Counted from the first letter of the stretch, positions 34,509 through 45,607 are shown. The stretch: 64,000 bases of DNA from Sphingomonas faeni (GCF_024273235.1 NZ_JANBVH010000019.1:1-64000); one strand, 5' to 3'. Notes: generated by a model not told the origin, from the sequence alone. Numbers and translations: made by a program.

Positions 34509-35747
34509 GTGGTGAAACGCAGCGTCGAAACGGCACCAACCGGGGGGGTCGGTCGGCGAACTGCTCTGGCTCGTCTGGGTAGCGGAGTGATCGCGACGAT
34601 AATTCCGGTACGATCATGGGGAGCGGCAACCAAGCCGGCGCGACCTTGGCAGGGCTTCGCTTCCCCGCCAGTCTGGCGCCGCTTGGAGATCGGAACAGGC
34701 GATACGCTGATTACGTCGGCAACCGTGGCCGGTGCCGTTATCGAGGCGGTCCTGGACAGCGGCAGCGGCGCGACGATGATCAGCAAATCGCTGGCCGCGA
34801 AGCTCGGCATGACCAACCTGGAACCACGAAGGATCAACGGTCTGGGTGGCAAGGCAGAAGTTGGCTTGGTTCGCAACGTCGAGGTGGTGCTCGCCGGCCA
34901 GACGCATGTCCTGCCGTTCGCGATTGTGGCCGATCTCGGAGCGATCTCGGCTGCTTTCGGTCGGCCGATCGACATGATGCTCGGAGCCGACGTCCTTGCC
35001 GGCGGCTGCGTTGCCCTGGACTTCGCGACCAGACGTTTCGCTTTTGAAAAAGCGGGCAGCTTCGCCCCCGGCCCCGATTGGACGTCTTTGGTGCTCGGTC
35101 ATGGCACCAAAAAAGAGCTGTTCGTGCTCGCCTCGATCGCGGGCCTGGATCCGGTCGCGCTGATGCTCGACTTCGGCAGCTCGTCGGCCTTGATGCTGTC
35201 CGCAGCTTATACTGATGCCCACTCCCTTTTAGCCGGCAAGATCACGTCGACAGCGGCCCTCGGAGGAATCGAGGGAGTGCACATCGTCAAAACATTCACT
35301 GCCGATAAGGTGGGCCTGGGCGCGCTCCAAGTAGCCTCGGTTCCGGCGCTCGCTCATGATCGCTGGACATCCGAAAGCACCGTGGGAAATATCGGCATGC
35401 CGCTGTTGGGGCAGTTCGATATCGTGCTCGACATTTCTCAGGGGCGATTGTGGTTGCGGCCCATCCCCGTGAAAGCCCGTTTGCCGATGCTGAAGGATAG
35501 AAGCGGCCTTGGACTTGCCGCGTCATCAACGGAACTGACTGTCGTTCATGTGGCCGCTGGGGGTCCCGCGGCGCGATCGGGGTGGGCGGCCGGCGATCGG
35601 ATCGCGGCAGTGAAGGGCCTTGCGATCGACACGTCTTACACACGTGGCACGCTGTGGCAGTGGCGCTATGGGCCTGCCGGAGAGAAGGTCGCGCTGACAC
35701 TCACCGATGGTACGACACGAACGCTCAAACTTGGCGACTACTACTGA
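34509..35747 (+). CDS. Retropepsin-like aspartyl protease with PDZ domain
   Basis: 412 residues from a GTG. The N-terminus has a twin-arginine-like stretch (GRRTALARLGSGVIATI) suggesting export. Two pepsin-like lobes: DSGSGATMIS with D83 and DFGSSSALML with D221. DSG/DFG replaces the usual DTG, so activity may differ. A C-terminal PDZ domain (VVHVAAGGPAARSGWAAGD) is present. The substrate is unknown. Confidence 0.75.
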   Translation: MVKRSVETAPTGGVGRRTALARLGSGVIATIIPVRSWGAATKPARPWQGFASPPVWRRLEIGTGDTLITSATVAGAVIEAVLDSGSGATMISKSLAAKLGMTNLEPRRINGLGGKAEVGLVRNVEVVLAGQTHVLPFAIVADLGAISAAFGRPIDMMLGADVLAGGCVALDFATRRFAFEKAGSFAPGPDWTSLVLGHGTKKELFVLASIAGLDPVALMLDFGSSSALMLSAAYTDAHSLLAGKITSTAALGGIEGVHIVKTFTADKVGLGALQVASVPALAHDRWTSESTVGNIGMPLLGQFDIVLDISQGRLWLRPIPVKARLPMLKDRSGLGLAASSTELTVVHVAAGGPAARSGWAAGDRIAAVKGLAIDTSYTRGTLWQWRYGPAGEKVALTLTDGTTRTLKLGDYY

Positions 35748-35828
35748 CGCTTGCGCGTTGAGCATGTTATTGCGAGCGGGTCTCAAATCGCTTGCTCCTA
35801 CAGCGGCTAGAGGTTGTAAGGGGTCGGC

Positions 35829-37847
35829 ATGTCGCCGCTCAACCTTCCTTTGAATATCGATGCCGCACCTCCAGGTCGCATGATCCAAGCCGCCTCCATG
35901 CGGCTCATTGCCGTCGCGCTCGCGATCTTAATGGGTTTGCTCATCCCGCTGACGGCACTGCATGCCGCGCCCAACGCAGATCCGAACGACGTCCAAACCG
36001 CGTGGCGCCTGCTCGACTATGTAGCGGTCGATTACAACGGCGCGGTCGAGGGCGGCCGGATAAAGAGCGCAGCCGAATATGCCGAGATGACGGAGTTTGC
36101 CGGCTCCGTATCACAGCGGCTTGCGGCGCTGCCGCCAAAGCCCGAGCGGGCGGCGCTGATCGCGGGTGTGGCGCGCCTCCAGAGCGTGATCGGGCGCAAG
36201 GGAACGCCGCAGGAAGTCGGGACGCTCGCACACGGGCTCGCAGCCGATCTACTGAAAGCCTACCCGGTGCCGCTCGCCCCGGCAGCACCACCGAGCTTTG
36301 CTCGCGGGGTGACGCTGTTTGGCTCCACCTGCGCAGCCTGTCACGGCATGACCGGCAACGGACATGGCCCCGACGCGGCCAAGCTCACGACGCCGCCGAT
36401 CGCGTTCACGGATGTCGAACGCGCCCGCCAGCGCAGCGTATTTGCACTCTATCAGGCGATAACCCAAGGCATCGACGGAACGGCGATGCAGAGCTTTGCG
36501 GAGCTCTCAAACGGGGATCGCTGGGCCTTGGCTTTTCGCGCCGGCAGCTTCGCACTGACCGACGAACAGGCGCGGGAAGGGGAGCGATTGTGGAAGGCCG
36601 ATCCGTCGCTCCGCCAGCAGGTGCCGGACCTCCAGACACTCGTGGCGCTCACCCCTTCCGCGCTCGCCGACAGTATCGGCGAGAAGCGGGCACTGGCGGT
36701 CATGGCTTATCTACGCCGTCATCCCGACGCTGTGATCGAACAGGCCCCTGCGTCGCTCTCGATTGTCCGGCAGAAGCTGGCAGCGAGCCTTGATGCCGCC
36801 CGCAAGGGCAATCGTCGCGCAGCGAAGGAAGCAGCGCTGTCCGCCTATTTGGATGGTTTTGAGCCCATCGAACCCACGCTGGGCGCACGCGATGCAACGC
36901 TGCTCGCCCGGATCGAGGGTGCGATGGGCGAATACCGCGCTGCCGTCGATCAGGGTGCGGAGCCCGACGATCTGGCGAACCGGGTGCTCGTCCTGAATAA
37001 TCTGTTCGACGATGCCGAAGCGGCGCTGGCCCCTGGCGCCTCCAGCGATGCATCGACCTTCCTGGGCGCGTTTACGATCCTGTTGCGCGAGGGCTTGGAA
37101 GCCCTGCTCATCGTTGTTGCCATGATCGCCTTCCTCCGCAAAGCGGAGCGCTCGGAAGTCTTGCCCTATGTCCATGGTGGCTGGGTCGGAGCGCTTGTCG
37201 CTGGCCTGTTAACCTGGGTGGTCGCCACCTATGCGATCGGGATCAGCGGTGCGAGCCGAGAGCTGACCGAAGGGTTCGGTTCCCTGTTCGCTGCCGTGGT
37301 CCTGCTATCGGTCGGAATATGGATGCACGGCAAGGCGCAAGCTGATCAGTGGCAGCGCTATATTCGAGAGAAGATGACGCGCGCGTTGTCGGGTCGCTCG
37401 GCCTGGTTCCTGTTCGGACTGGCCTTCGTGGTGGTGTATCGCGAGGTGTTCGAAACGATCCTGTTCTACGCCGCACTATGGACGCAGGGGAATGGCGGTG
37501 CGCTTCTCGCCGGCGCGGGATCAGCAGTCGCGTTGCTCGCCGTGATCGCATGGGCCATGCTCCGCTACAGCCGCCAGCTTCCGATTGCCAAGGTCTTCTC
37601 CTACAGTTCGTGGCTGATGGCGGGGCTTACGGTGGTGCTCGCTGGAAAAGGCGTTGCGGCGCTACAGGAGGCAGGGATCATCGACATCGCTCCGCTTGCG
37701 GATGCGCCTCGGGTATCCATCCTTGGGATCTTCCCTACTTGGCAATCCATCTTGGCCCAGCTTCTCATGGTGCTGGCAATCCTGGCCGGATTTTCCCTTA
37801 ACCGCCGTAAAGCCGCGCCGAATTTGAGCGTTGCAACGGCGGAATGA
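35829..37847 (+). CDS. Cytochrome c-FTR1 iron permease fusion
   Basis: 672 residues. A signal sequence near residues 24-47, then a cytochrome c domain with heme motif CAACH (168-172), then a seven-helix FTR1 permease with the iron motifs LREGLEALL and REVFETILFY. FTR1 permeases take up iron after oxidation, and the fused cytochrome may carry the electrons. Starts at 35881 or 35899 are also possible. It stands next to copper genes, in line with the copper-iron link of multicopper oxidases. Confidence 0.85.
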   Translation: MSPLNLPLNIDAAPPGRMIQAASMRLIAVALAILMGLLIPLTALHAAPNADPNDVQTAWRLLDYVAVDYNGAVEGGRIKSAAEYAEMTEFAGSVSQRLAALPPKPERAALIAGVARLQSVIGRKGTPQEVGTLAHGLAADLLKAYPVPLAPAAPPSFARGVTLFGSTCAACHGMTGNGHGPDAAKLTTPPIAFTDVERARQRSVFALYQAITQGIDGTAMQSFAELSNGDRWALAFRAGSFALTDEQAREGERLWKADPSLRQQVPDLQTLVALTPSALADSIGEKRALAVMAYLRRHPDAVIEQAPASLSIVRQKLAASLDAARKGNRRAAKEAALSAYLDGFEPIEPTLGARDATLLARIEGAMGEYRAAVDQGAEPDDLANRVLVLNNLFDDAEAALAPGASSDASTFLGAFTILLREGLEALLIVVAMIAFLRKAERSEVLPYVHGGWVGALVAGLLTWVVATYAIGISGASRELTEGFGSLFAAVVLLSVGIWMHGKAQADQWQRYIREKMTRALSGRSAWFLFGLAFVVVYREVFETILFYAALWTQGNGGALLAGAGSAVALLAVIAWAMLRYSRQLPIAKVFSYSSWLMAGLTVVLAGKGVAALQEAGIIDIAPLADAPRVSILGIFPTWQSILAQLLMVLAILAGFSLNRRKAAPNLSVATAE

Positions 37848-38036
37848 GAATGATCTGCCTTGTCGTTCCGTTGCCGGTAAAAGCCACGTCGGATCTCCGG
37901 AATAGAGGTGATTTCCGTCCACAAACGCGCGTTTAAGTGCGCCTGCACGGGCGGGGATAGCTATGTACCCCCGGGCTTCGTCTTGTTGACCGAAAACGTG
38001 ATGATGGTCGTCCCGGTGCTCGCAAAGCAGCACTAG

Positions 38037-38067
38037 TTTCGACGGTCGCCGGCAGCGACCGTCGAAA
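38037..38067. terminator. Strong hairpin between convergent genes
   Basis: A perfect 12-bp stem TTTCGACGGTCG / CGACCGTCGAAA with a seven-base loop, between the FTR1 gene and cusF. Probably a bidirectional terminator; no long T run follows on either side. Confidence 0.65.
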
Positions 38068-38085
38068 ACCAGCTATCATCCTACC

Positions 38086-38412
38086 TCATTGCGGTCTGAT
38101 CGCCGTGACTTGAGCGTTCATGCCTTGTGCCTTTGCCGTGAAGGCGACCCGCTGCCCCGCCCGAAGGTTCTTGAGCAAAGCCGGAGGCGAGGCGCGGAAG
38201 GCCATGGTCATCGCCGGCCAACCGATCGCCGGTATGGGACCGTGCTTGATCGTGACGGTTCCTGCCCGCGGGTCGAGAGCCGTGATCGTACCCGTACCTT
38301 TGCCGACCTTTGCGGCCGACGCGGCCGGCGATGCTGGGGCGGCCACAGCGTTGGCGGTGAGGGGGGTGAGAAGCAGGACAAGACCTGCCCGAAGTATAGA
38401 CGAGACTTTCAT
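38086..38412 (-). CDS. cusF: CusF-like periplasmic copper-binding protein
   Basis: 108 residues with a signal peptide. The copper site is visible as [16 protein letters not shown] (His, Trp, two Met), the signature of CusF, a periplasmic chaperone that hands Cu(I) to CusCBA. AAGGAG precedes the ATG, and the start overlaps the cusA stop by four bases. Confidence 0.9.
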   Translation of the reverse strand: MKVSSILRAGLVLLLTPLTANAVAAPASPAASAAKVGKGTGTITALDPRAGTVTIKHGPIPAIGWPAMTMAFRASPPALLKNLRAGQRVAFTAKAQGMNAQVTAIRPQ

Positions 38413-41400
38413 GATGCACTCCTTTTGGAACTGGTGAGACCTCGCTGCCGCAACAGCATGTAGGCGGCGGGCAAGAGGAACAGGGATAGGAGGGGAGCCG
38501 TCAGCATTCCGCCGATCATCGGTGCCGCGATGCGGCTCATGACCTCTGAACCGGCACCGTGTCCGACAAGGACGGGGAGCAGGCCGGCGATGATGACGGC
38601 AACGGTCATCGCCTTGGGCCGAACCCGCAGCAGAGCGCCTTCGCGGATTGCTTCGACGACTTCCTCTTTCGTAGGCGAAGGACCGCGAGCGGCGAGGGCG
38701 TGTTTCAGATAGATCAGCATCACGACGCCGAACTCTGCAGAGACACCCGCCAGGGCGATGAACCCCACCCCCGTCGCGACCGACTGCGCATAGCCGAGCA
38801 GCCAGAGGATCCAGATGCCTCCGACCAGAGCGAAGGGCAGGGTCCCCATGACCAACGCCGCCTCGTCGAGCCGGCCGAACGTCAGGTAGAGCAGCAGGAA
38901 GATGATCGCGAGCGTCGCTGGAATGACGAGCATCAGCCGGCTTTCGGCACGCTGCAGATACTCGAACTGCCCCGAATAGGCGATCGATACGCCGGGGCTG
39001 AGTCGCACCCCCTTCGCAACAGCGCGCTGCAGGTCGGCAACGGTCGAAGCCAGGTCACGGTCGCGGACGTCGACATAGACCCATGTCGATGGTCGCCCGT
39101 TCTCGGTCTTGAGCATTGGCGGCCCCTCGGCGACCGACACCGCCGCGACCGTGCCGAGCGTGATCTGCTGACCCGTGGCAGTCACTATGGGAAGCGTCCG
39201 CAGCCCTTCCAGGCTGTCTCGCAACTCGCGCGGATAGCGAACGCTGATGGGATAGCGCGCCAGGCCCTCGACCGTTTCCCCGATCGTCTCGCCCCCAATT
39301 GCGCCCGCGACGATCTCCTGAACGTCGGCAATGTTGAGGCCGTACCGGGCAGCGCTCGCCCGATCGATGTCCACGTCGACGTAGCGCCCGCCGGTTAACC
39401 GCTCCGCCAGGGCGGAACTGACGCCCGGCACGGTCTTTGCAATGCGCTCGACGCTAGCCCCTATCCGGTCCAGCTCGGCCAGATCGGCGCCCGACACCTT
39501 GACGCCGATCGGACTTTTGATGCCCGTCGCCAGCATGTCGATCCGATTTCGGATGGGCGGCACCCAGACATTGGTGAGCCCGGGAACGCGAACCGTTCGG
39601 TCCAGCTCCTCCACCAGCTTCGCTGGCGTCATCCCCGCGCGCCACTGGTCGCGTGGCTTGAACTGGATCGTCGTCTCGAACATCTCCAGCGGGGCGGGGT
39701 CGGTCGCCGTTTCGGCCCGGCCGGCCTTCCCGAACACGGTTGCGACTTCAGGCACGGTTTTAATGAGGCGATCGGTTCGTTGCAGCAGATCGGAAGCACT
39801 GGCGGCAGAGAGGCCCGGTAACGCCGATGGCATGTAAAGCAGGTCGCCCTCATCCATCGAGGGGATGAACTCGCCTCCGAGCCGCGCGAGCGGCCAGGCT
39901 GTCGTTGCCAGTACCACAATGGCGACCGCGATCGTCACCCAGGGGCGCGCCATCACCCGGTCCAGGGCGGGCCGGTAGAGGCGGGTCAGGCCTCGGTTGA
40001 TGACGTTGTCCTGCTCGGCAGGGATGCGACCCCGGATCAGCCACCCCATCAGCACTGGGACGAGCGTGATGGAGAGAATGGCAGCTGCCGCCATCGCATA
40101 GCTCTTGGTGAAGGCGAGCGGTGCAAACAGCCGGCCTTCCTGAGCTTCAAGCGTAAAGACGGGCACGAACGAGAGCGTGATGATGACGAGGCTGAAGAAC
40201 AGCGCCGGACCGACTTCCGCGGCAGCTTCGGTGATGACCTGCCAGCGCTCCTCGCCTGCGAGCGCTTGGCTAGGGTGGTCATGCTCCCAATGCTCGATCC
40301 GCTTATGCGCGTTCTCGATCATGACAATGGCCGCATCCACCATTGCACCGATCGCAATGGCGATCCCGCCCAAGGACATGATGTTGGCGTTAACGCCCTG
40401 GACGCGCATGACGAGCAGGGCGGCGAGTACGCCGAGCGGCAGGGTGACGATCGCGACCAAGGCCGATCGAACGTGCCAGAGGAACAGCCCGCACACGATC
40501 GCCACAACGACGAACTCCTCGAGGAGCTTGCTCGACAGATTCTCGACCGCGCGATCGATCAGTTGCGACCGGTCGTAGGTGGTGACGACCTGCACGCCGG
40601 GGGGAAGGCTTCGCCTCAGCTCGACCAGCTTGGTTTTCACCGCCTCGATCGTCTCCCGGGCGTTCTTGCCTTGGCGCAGGATGACGACACCGCCCGCTAC
40701 CTCTCCCTCGCCATTGAGATCCGCGATGCCCCGTCGCATCTCAGGGCCGATCTGGATGGTGGCGACGTCGCCCAACGTCACCGGGACACCGGCCCCGGCG
40801 ACCCTCAGCGGAATTGCGCGAAAATCATCGACGGTACGAAGATAGCCCGACGCGCGAACCATATACTCCGCCCCACCCATCTCCAGCACCGAACCGCCCG
40901 CCTCCTGATTGGCGCGGCGGATGGCTTCCACCGTCTGGGCGTGGGTGACGCCTAGCGAAGCAAGCCGGGTCGGGTCGAGCAGCACCTGGTACTGCTTCAC
41001 CATGCCCCCGATGCTGGCCACTTCAGCGACACCGGGGAGGGTTTTCAACTCGTAGCGCAGGAACCAGTCCTGCAGCGATCGAAGCTGAGACAAGTCGTGG
41101 CGGCCGCTGCGGTCCACCAACGCATATTCGTAGATCCAGCCCACACCGGTGGCGTCCGGGCCGAGGGCGGCCTGTGCCCCTTGTGGCAGCCGACCTTGAA
41201 CCTGGCTCAGATATTCGAGCACGCGGGAGCGTGCCCAATACAGGTCCGTGCCCTCGTCGAAGATCACATAGACGTAGCTGCCGCCGAAGAAGGAATAGCC
41301 GCGCACGGTCTTGGCGCCGGGCACGGACAGCATGGTAGTGGTCAGCGGATAGGTAACCTGGTTCTCCACGATCTGCGGCGCCTGGCCCGGCCAGCTTGTC

Positions 41401-41549
41401 CGGATGATGACCTGGGTATCCGATAGATCGGGCAAGGCATCGACGGGCGTGGCCCGCAGCGCGAACACGCCGGCGATGGCAAGTGCGAGCGCTGCCAGCA
41501 CAACAAGGAACCGGTTGGCGACGGACCAGCGGATAATCTTGGCGATCAC
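38409..41549 (-). CDS. cusA: CusA-type RND copper/silver efflux pump
   Basis: 1046 residues from a GTG at 41549 that overlaps the cusB stop (GTGA). Twelve-helix RND pump. The helix-4 segment [19 protein letters not shown] (D405) is of the Cu(I)/Ag(I) type. Methionine-containing periplasmic segments ([24 protein letters not shown]) match CusA. Moves copper or silver out across both membranes with CusB and CusC. Confidence 0.92.
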   Translation of the reverse strand: MIAKIIRWSVANRFLVVLAALALAIAGVFALRATPVDALPDLSDTQVIIRTSWPGQAPQIVENQVTYPLTTTMLSVPGAKTVRGYSFFGGSYVYVIFDEGTDLYWARSRVLEYLSQVQGRLPQGAQAALGPDATGVGWIYEYALVDRSGRHDLSQLRSLQDWFLRYELKTLPGVAEVASIGGMVKQYQVLLDPTRLASLGVTHAQTVEAIRRANQEAGGSVLEMGGAEYMVRASGYLRTVDDFRAIPLRVAGAGVPVTLGDVATIQIGPEMRRGIADLNGEGEVAGGVVILRQGKNARETIEAVKTKLVELRRSLPPGVQVVTTYDRSQLIDRAVENLSSKLLEEFVVVAIVCGLFLWHVRSALVAIVTLPLGVLAALLVMRVQGVNANIMSLGGIAIAIGAMVDAAIVMIENAHKRIEHWEHDHPSQALAGEERWQVITEAAAEVGPALFFSLVIITLSFVPVFTLEAQEGRLFAPLAFTKSYAMAAAAILSITLVPVLMGWLIRGRIPAEQDNVINRGLTRLYRPALDRVMARPWVTIAVAIVVLATTAWPLARLGGEFIPSMDEGDLLYMPSALPGLSAASASDLLQRTDRLIKTVPEVATVFGKAGRAETATDPAPLEMFETTIQFKPRDQWRAGMTPAKLVEELDRTVRVPGLTNVWVPPIRNRIDMLATGIKSPIGVKVSGADLAELDRIGASVERIAKTVPGVSSALAERLTGGRYVDVDIDRASAARYGLNIADVQEIVAGAIGGETIGETVEGLARYPISVRYPRELRDSLEGLRTLPIVTATGQQITLGTVAAVSVAEGPPMLKTENGRPSTWVYVDVRDRDLASTVADLQRAVAKGVRLSPGVSIAYSGQFEYLQRAESRLMLVIPATLAIIFLLLYLTFGRLDEAALVMGTLPFALVGGIWILWLLGYAQSVATGVGFIALAGVSAEFGVVMLIYLKHALAARGPSPTKEEVVEAIREGALLRVRPKAMTVAVIIAGLLPVLVGHGAGSEVMSRIAAPMIGGMLTAPLLSLFLLPAAYMLLRQRGLTSSKRSAS

Positions 41550-43015
41550 CGGCTGCGCTCCTGCATGATGCGGCGCAGGGTCGGGCCTTCCGATGGCTGG
41601 TCGAAACCGAACCGAACACGATCTCCCTTCTTGTAGCCGCGCAGCAGGGCGGGATTGGCAACGCGGAAGCTCATCGTCATCGCCGGCCACCCGATCGCCG
41701 GCACTGGCTCATGAGACAGCGTTATCGAACTCGCGTCCAACGTCTCCACACGCCCGACTGTCTCATAGACTTGACCAGTCGCAGCCGACGGCTGTTTTGG
41801 TTGCGGCTTCGCTTCACCGCCGATCGGCCGCGCATCGAGGCCTGCAAGGCTGGCCTCGGAATCGATCAGGAACTGGCCGGATGCCACGACCTTCTCGCCC
41901 TCGGCGAGCCCCGCAAGAATTTCTGTTTTCCCGCCACCTTCGGTGCCGGTTCGCACTTCAGCGGGTCGGAACCGCCCGCCGGGGCCAGCGAGCATGACGA
42001 GCGTGCGGCGACCGGTGCGGATCACGGCCTCGCTGGGCACGAGCAGCCTATCGCGTGAATCCTGCCCGAGTGCGACGCTGGCGAACATGCCCGGCCGAAG
42101 CCTGCCGCCTCTGTTGGCCAGTTCGATCCGCACGGTGAGCGTGCGGGTTTCGGCCTGCGCCTGAGGCAGAATGGCAGTAATCCGGCCTGCGAAGGTCTCC
42201 CCCGGGAAAGCCGCAAGCGTGGCGGTTACGGGAGTGCCGACGCGCAGCGTGCCGGCGCCCGCCTCGGGGACGGCCGCGTTCAGCCAGACAGTGCCGAGCC
42301 CATTCACCTCAGCGAGGGTCTGGCCCTGCGCCAAGGTCATGCCCTGTCGCACGCTCAGCGTCTTGATGACCCCGCCGATCGGCGTACGGATCGTCGTTCG
42401 CCCGCCGGTCGAACCGGTCATACCGAGAAGCGTCATGCGTTGGCGTGCGGCCCGTGTCAGGGAGGCATCCCCGGTACGCCGAACCGCCTCGTACTCGGCT
42501 TGCGCACCTGCCCATTCAGGAACCAGGAGGTCGGCCAGTGGCGCTCCAGCGGACACCACGTCACCGGGCGCGCGTGCATAAACACGTTGAACGAAGCCGG
42601 CGCTGCGAGCCTGGATGACGGCGAGGGTGCGCTCGTCGAACTCAATGCTGCCCGTCACGGTCACCGCGTTGGCGAGCGTCCCTCGCTCGGCCGACACGAT
42701 CCGCGCTCCAAGGCGCTGCATGCTGCCAGCATCGATAGTGACCCCCGGCATGGCATTCGCGCCGGTGCCATCATCGGCATATCGGGGGATCGTCTTCATC
42801 CCCATGGACGAGAGACCCGGACCGTCATGATGTTCGGCCGGGATCATGGGGTCATACCAGTAGAGGATCTTGCGCTGGTTCGTTTGGGCCTGCTGCGTTG
42901 GCGAGCTGGCCGTGTTCCCAAGCCGCGCGATGCCAAAACCGATGCCGCCTGCCACAAGGGCAAGCGCACCAGCAGCAGTTGCAAGGCGGGCGCGGGTCAT
43001 GTTCGTGCCTCTCAT
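41546..43015 (-). CDS. cusB: CusB membrane fusion protein with fused C-terminal CusF domain
   Basis: 489 residues. After an N-terminal membrane anchor comes a metal-binding segment [16 protein letters not shown], then the hairpin, lipoyl and barrel domains of CusB. The last about 80 residues form a second CusF-like domain with [16 protein letters not shown]. So this operon has two CusF domains, one free and one tethered to the pump. Overlaps cusC and cusA by four bases. Confidence 0.9.
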   Translation of the reverse strand: MRGTNMTRARLATAAGALALVAGGIGFGIARLGNTASSPTQQAQTNQRKILYWYDPMIPAEHHDGPGLSSMGMKTIPRYADDGTGANAMPGVTIDAGSMQRLGARIVSAERGTLANAVTVTGSIEFDERTLAVIQARSAGFVQRVYARAPGDVVSAGAPLADLLVPEWAGAQAEYEAVRRTGDASLTRAARQRMTLLGMTGSTGGRTTIRTPIGGVIKTLSVRQGMTLAQGQTLAEVNGLGTVWLNAAVPEAGAGTLRVGTPVTATLAAFPGETFAGRITAILPQAQAETRTLTVRIELANRGGRLRPGMFASVALGQDSRDRLLVPSEAVIRTGRRTLVMLAGPGGRFRPAEVRTGTEGGGKTEILAGLAEGEKVVASGQFLIDSEASLAGLDARPIGGEAKPQPKQPSAATGQVYETVGRVETLDASSITLSHEPVPAIGWPAMTMSFRVANPALLRGYKKGDRVRFGFDQPSEGPTLRRIMQERSR

Positions 43016-44241
43016 CGGTCGTCGCTCCCGAAGGTGATTGTGAGCCGGACGGCATCGGAAGCGACATCCGCCTCGCGATCGAGCGCCGTCAGCTCCGCGT
43101 CGGCCAGGGCCGTCTTGGCATCGATGATGTCCGTAAGATTCGCCCTACCGGCGGCATAGCTCGCCGTTTCCAGGTCGGCGCGCTCCCGAGCGAGCGGGAG
43201 AAGTACGCGTAGCGCCCGCTGCCATTGGCTATGGTGCATCTCATGGTCGGCCAGCGCGGCGTCGAGGCCGGCTGCCAGAGTGCGCCGCGTCTCCTCGCGC
43301 TGTGCTTCCGCTTGCGCTTGAGCAGATCGGCGTGCCGCGATACGAGGATCCTGGCGCGACCGAGCGAACAGCGGCAGGCTCATCGACACCCCCGCCGATA
43401 CCATGTCTCCGTAGCGAGGGTCACGACGCTGGTACGCCACTTCGGCACCCCAATCCGGACGCTTTTCTGCACGTGCCGCGTCCACATCAGCCTGGGCACG
43501 ATGAATGCTCGCGTCGGCGGAAACCATGTCGGGATGCTGCTCAAGCGCCGTCCGCAGCTTCGCCGGCACCAGGTCGATCACCGGCACGTCGCCGGCGATC
43601 TCGGGTGCCGGAACGCCCGTCCAGCGAGCCAGCATCGCGCGGGCGCGCGCAACTGCGGCGACCAGCTCGTCGCGCCGATCCTCCAGCCCGGCGATGGCCT
43701 GGTTGATACCCAGGCTCTGGGCCGGACGGGCCGTCCCAGACGCCACAGCGGTGCGTGCAGCAGAGGGAAGCGTACGCAACGAACGGATGATCGCGTCGAG
43801 TGCTGCCAATCGTCGTTCAGTATAGGCAAGATCCATCCACGCCTGTCCCGCCCCCAACCGGACTTGCCGAAACTTGACCTCCTGAGACGCTTGCGCGGTG
43901 ACGATCGCCGCCCGAGCCTGCGCCTGAGCGGCATGGCGCTTGGCGAGATTGGGTAGGTCCTGCTGAAACCCGACCCGCCCCATCGTCATGTCGTCGCGGG
44001 TCAGCGAGAAGGCCGGGGGTCCCGAGATCGGATAGTTATCGACGCCGATCGACAGCCGTGGATCGGGGAGGCTTCCGGCGGCGCCGGCCTCTGCTTGGGC
44101 AGCTGATACCCCTGCACGCGCTGCGGCTGCCCCTGGGGCGTTTGCAACCGCCCCGCGTATCGCTTGGTCGTAAGTCAGAGATTGCGCCTGCGCGGTGCTC
44201 GCTGAAAGCACCGCGACGGCCAGCATCATGGATGCGCGCAT
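43012..44241 (-). CDS. cusC: CusC-like outer-membrane efflux protein
   Basis: 409 residues with a signal peptide ending AQAQSL. Two helical repeats of the TolC fold, with SVSMSLPLFARSRQDPR-type strand region near residues 285-300. It forms the outer-membrane channel of the CusCBA complex. Four-base overlap with cusB. Confidence 0.88.
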   Translation of the reverse strand: MRASMMLAVAVLSASTAQAQSLTYDQAIRGAVANAPGAAAARAGVSAAQAEAGAAGSLPDPRLSIGVDNYPISGPPAFSLTRDDMTMGRVGFQQDLPNLAKRHAAQAQARAAIVTAQASQEVKFRQVRLGAGQAWMDLAYTERRLAALDAIIRSLRTLPSAARTAVASGTARPAQSLGINQAIAGLEDRRDELVAAVARARAMLARWTGVPAPEIAGDVPVIDLVPAKLRTALEQHPDMVSADASIHRAQADVDAARAEKRPDWGAEVAYQRRDPRYGDMVSAGVSMSLPLFARSRQDPRIAARRSAQAQAEAQREETRRTLAAGLDAALADHEMHHSQWQRALRVLLPLARERADLETASYAAGRANLTDIIDAKTALADAELTALDREADVASDAVRLTITFGSDDR

Positions 44242-44329
44242 GGCTAATTCCGTCTGGAAGGGATGATACGATCACACGCTCGCCCCGCGCTCTGGCAAGA
44301 AGGCGAGGCACGACCGCGATCGGGTCAGC

Positions 44330-44689
44330 TCAGACGGTGGGCGGTTGTAGTTCCGGCATTAGGTCGCGGCCGGCCAAGGGTGCATCCACGGCGCGGTAGG
44401 CGACGGGAGGCAGGGGAACGCGTGGTGCCGTCAAAGGGAGACGGTCCTGGATGGTCATGGGAATCATGCATCCCATCTGCGCGATGCACGCAAGCGTGAG
44501 CCCCTTGCAGGGTTGCTCGTGCGTGGCCTCCGGCATTCCTTCCGTGCCGGCGCAATCCATTCCCGTCGGCATGGCATGGCTCGCCTCCATCGCAGGCGCG
44601 AGCGCGGGCCCACCTGCATAGGCAGCCTGTTGACCGAACAGGCCAACCAATGCTCCCAAGAGGAGAAGGAGGGAAAGATGACCTTTCAC
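44330..44689 (-). CDS. Small exported protein in the copper operon
   Basis: 119 residues from a GTG at 44689; no clear ribosome site, so the start is uncertain. A hydrophobic N-terminus (LSLLLLLGALVGLFGQQAAY) is followed by cysteine- and methionine-rich segments (MPTGMDCAGTEGMPEATHEQ, then CIAQMGCMIPMTI). It may bind copper in the periplasm. No family recognised. Confidence 0.6.
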   Translation of the reverse strand: MKGHLSLLLLLGALVGLFGQQAAYAGGPALAPAMEASHAMPTGMDCAGTEGMPEATHEQPCKGLTLACIAQMGCMIPMTIQDRLPLTAPRVPLPPVAYRAVDAPLAGRDLMPELQPPTV

Positions 44690-44727
44690 ACCGATACGGT
44701 CGGGCGTGGGGGTGCGGGTGTCAACGA

Positions 44728-45174
44728 CTATCCGCCGTGGTGAGCGAATACTCGCCGCCCACCGGGTCCGAACGCAACGACGTTGTAGGGCTGGGCCGTC
44801 ATGCCCGGCATCTCCATGCCCGGCGAGCCCATCGGCATCCCGGCAACCGCGAGCCCCGTCACACCCTTCGGGTGCGTTGCCAGAGCCCGCTTCATATCGG
44901 CGATCGGCACATGACCCTCGAACGTTATGCCGTCGATAATAGCCGTGTGGCACGAGGCCAAGTCCGCAGGTACGCCCCGGGCCTTCATGAACGCGGGCCG
45001 GTTCGCGTCGTCGACGACGCGGACCGCGCGACCGAACTGAGCCTTCACCTGCTGCGCCCACTTCTCGCAACATGGGCAGCCCGGATCGCGATGCATCAGC
45101 ACCGGCCCGGCAGCCAAGGCTGCAACCGGCATGGCGAACGCTGCAACAGCGGCGAGAAGGCAGATGCGGGTCAT
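44728..45174 (-). CDS. DUF411 metal-binding protein
   Basis: 148 residues with a signal peptide. The metal motif is RDPGCPCCEKW, followed by DLASCHTAIIDG and a methionine-rich tail (GMPMGSPGMEMPGM). DUF411 proteins are periplasmic and commonly encoded in copper resistance operons. Confidence 0.87.
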   Translation of the reverse strand: MTRICLLAAVAAFAMPVAALAAGPVLMHRDPGCPCCEKWAQQVKAQFGRAVRVVDDANRPAFMKARGVPADLASCHTAIIDGITFEGHVPIADMKRALATHPKGVTGLAVAGMPMGSPGMEMPGMTAQPYNVVAFGPGGRRVFAHHGG

Positions 45175-45192
45175 ATCTGTTCCTAGATGGTC

Positions 45193-45223
45193 GCCCCACC
45201 ACAGGCAAACCCTGCGGTGGGGC
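45193..45223 (-). terminator. Hairpin between DUF305 and DUF411 genes
   Basis: GCCCCACC / GGTGGGGC outer stem with an inner four-pair stem and one mismatch. No clear U tract follows, so it may only reduce read-through or protect the upstream transcript end. Confidence 0.5.
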
Positions 45224-45232
45224 GGGGGCCGA

Positions 45233-45607
45233 TCACTGTGCAGCCTTGCCGTGCGCCCGCAGCCAGGCGTTCAGCTCGCCGACTTCCTTGTTCTGCTCGG
45301 CGATCGTCTTGGTCGCCATCTGGCGGACCTTTGCGTCCTTGGTTTCGCGCAACACTATCTGCGACATGGCAATGCCGCCGCGATGATGCTCAACCATTTT
45401 GCGGACCCAGGTCTCGGTCGCATCGGCGCCCATGGCCGACATCATCTTCTGATGCATCTGCATTTCAGAGGGCGGATAGGGGTTCGCCGGCGTCGGCTGC
45501 ATCATCTGACCGTGGTTCATGCCCGAATGATCCATGCCCTGCATCTGGGCGATGGCCGGAGCGGCGCCGAGCGCGGCCGCGAGGGCCAGAACAGTCATCT
45601 TCTTCAT
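45233..45607 (-). CDS. DUF305 periplasmic protein
   Basis: 124 residues with a signal peptide. N-terminal Met/His stretch MQGMDHSGMNHGQMM, then the DUF305 core MVEHHRGGIAMSQIVL. Proteins of this family bind copper or silver in the periplasm. Its ribosome binding site lies in a hairpin (45610-45645). Confidence 0.87.
   Translation of the reverse strand: MKKMTVLALAAALGAAPAIAQMQGMDHSGMNHGQMMQPTPANPYPPSEMQMHQKMMSAMGADATETWVRKMVEHHRGGIAMSQIVLRETKDAKVRQMATKTIAEQNKEVGELNAWLRAHGKAAQ

Noticed and set aside
35792..36793. 333-residue frame over the FTR1 gene
   Set aside because: Arginine-rich shadow of the cytochrome c-FTR1 coding frame.
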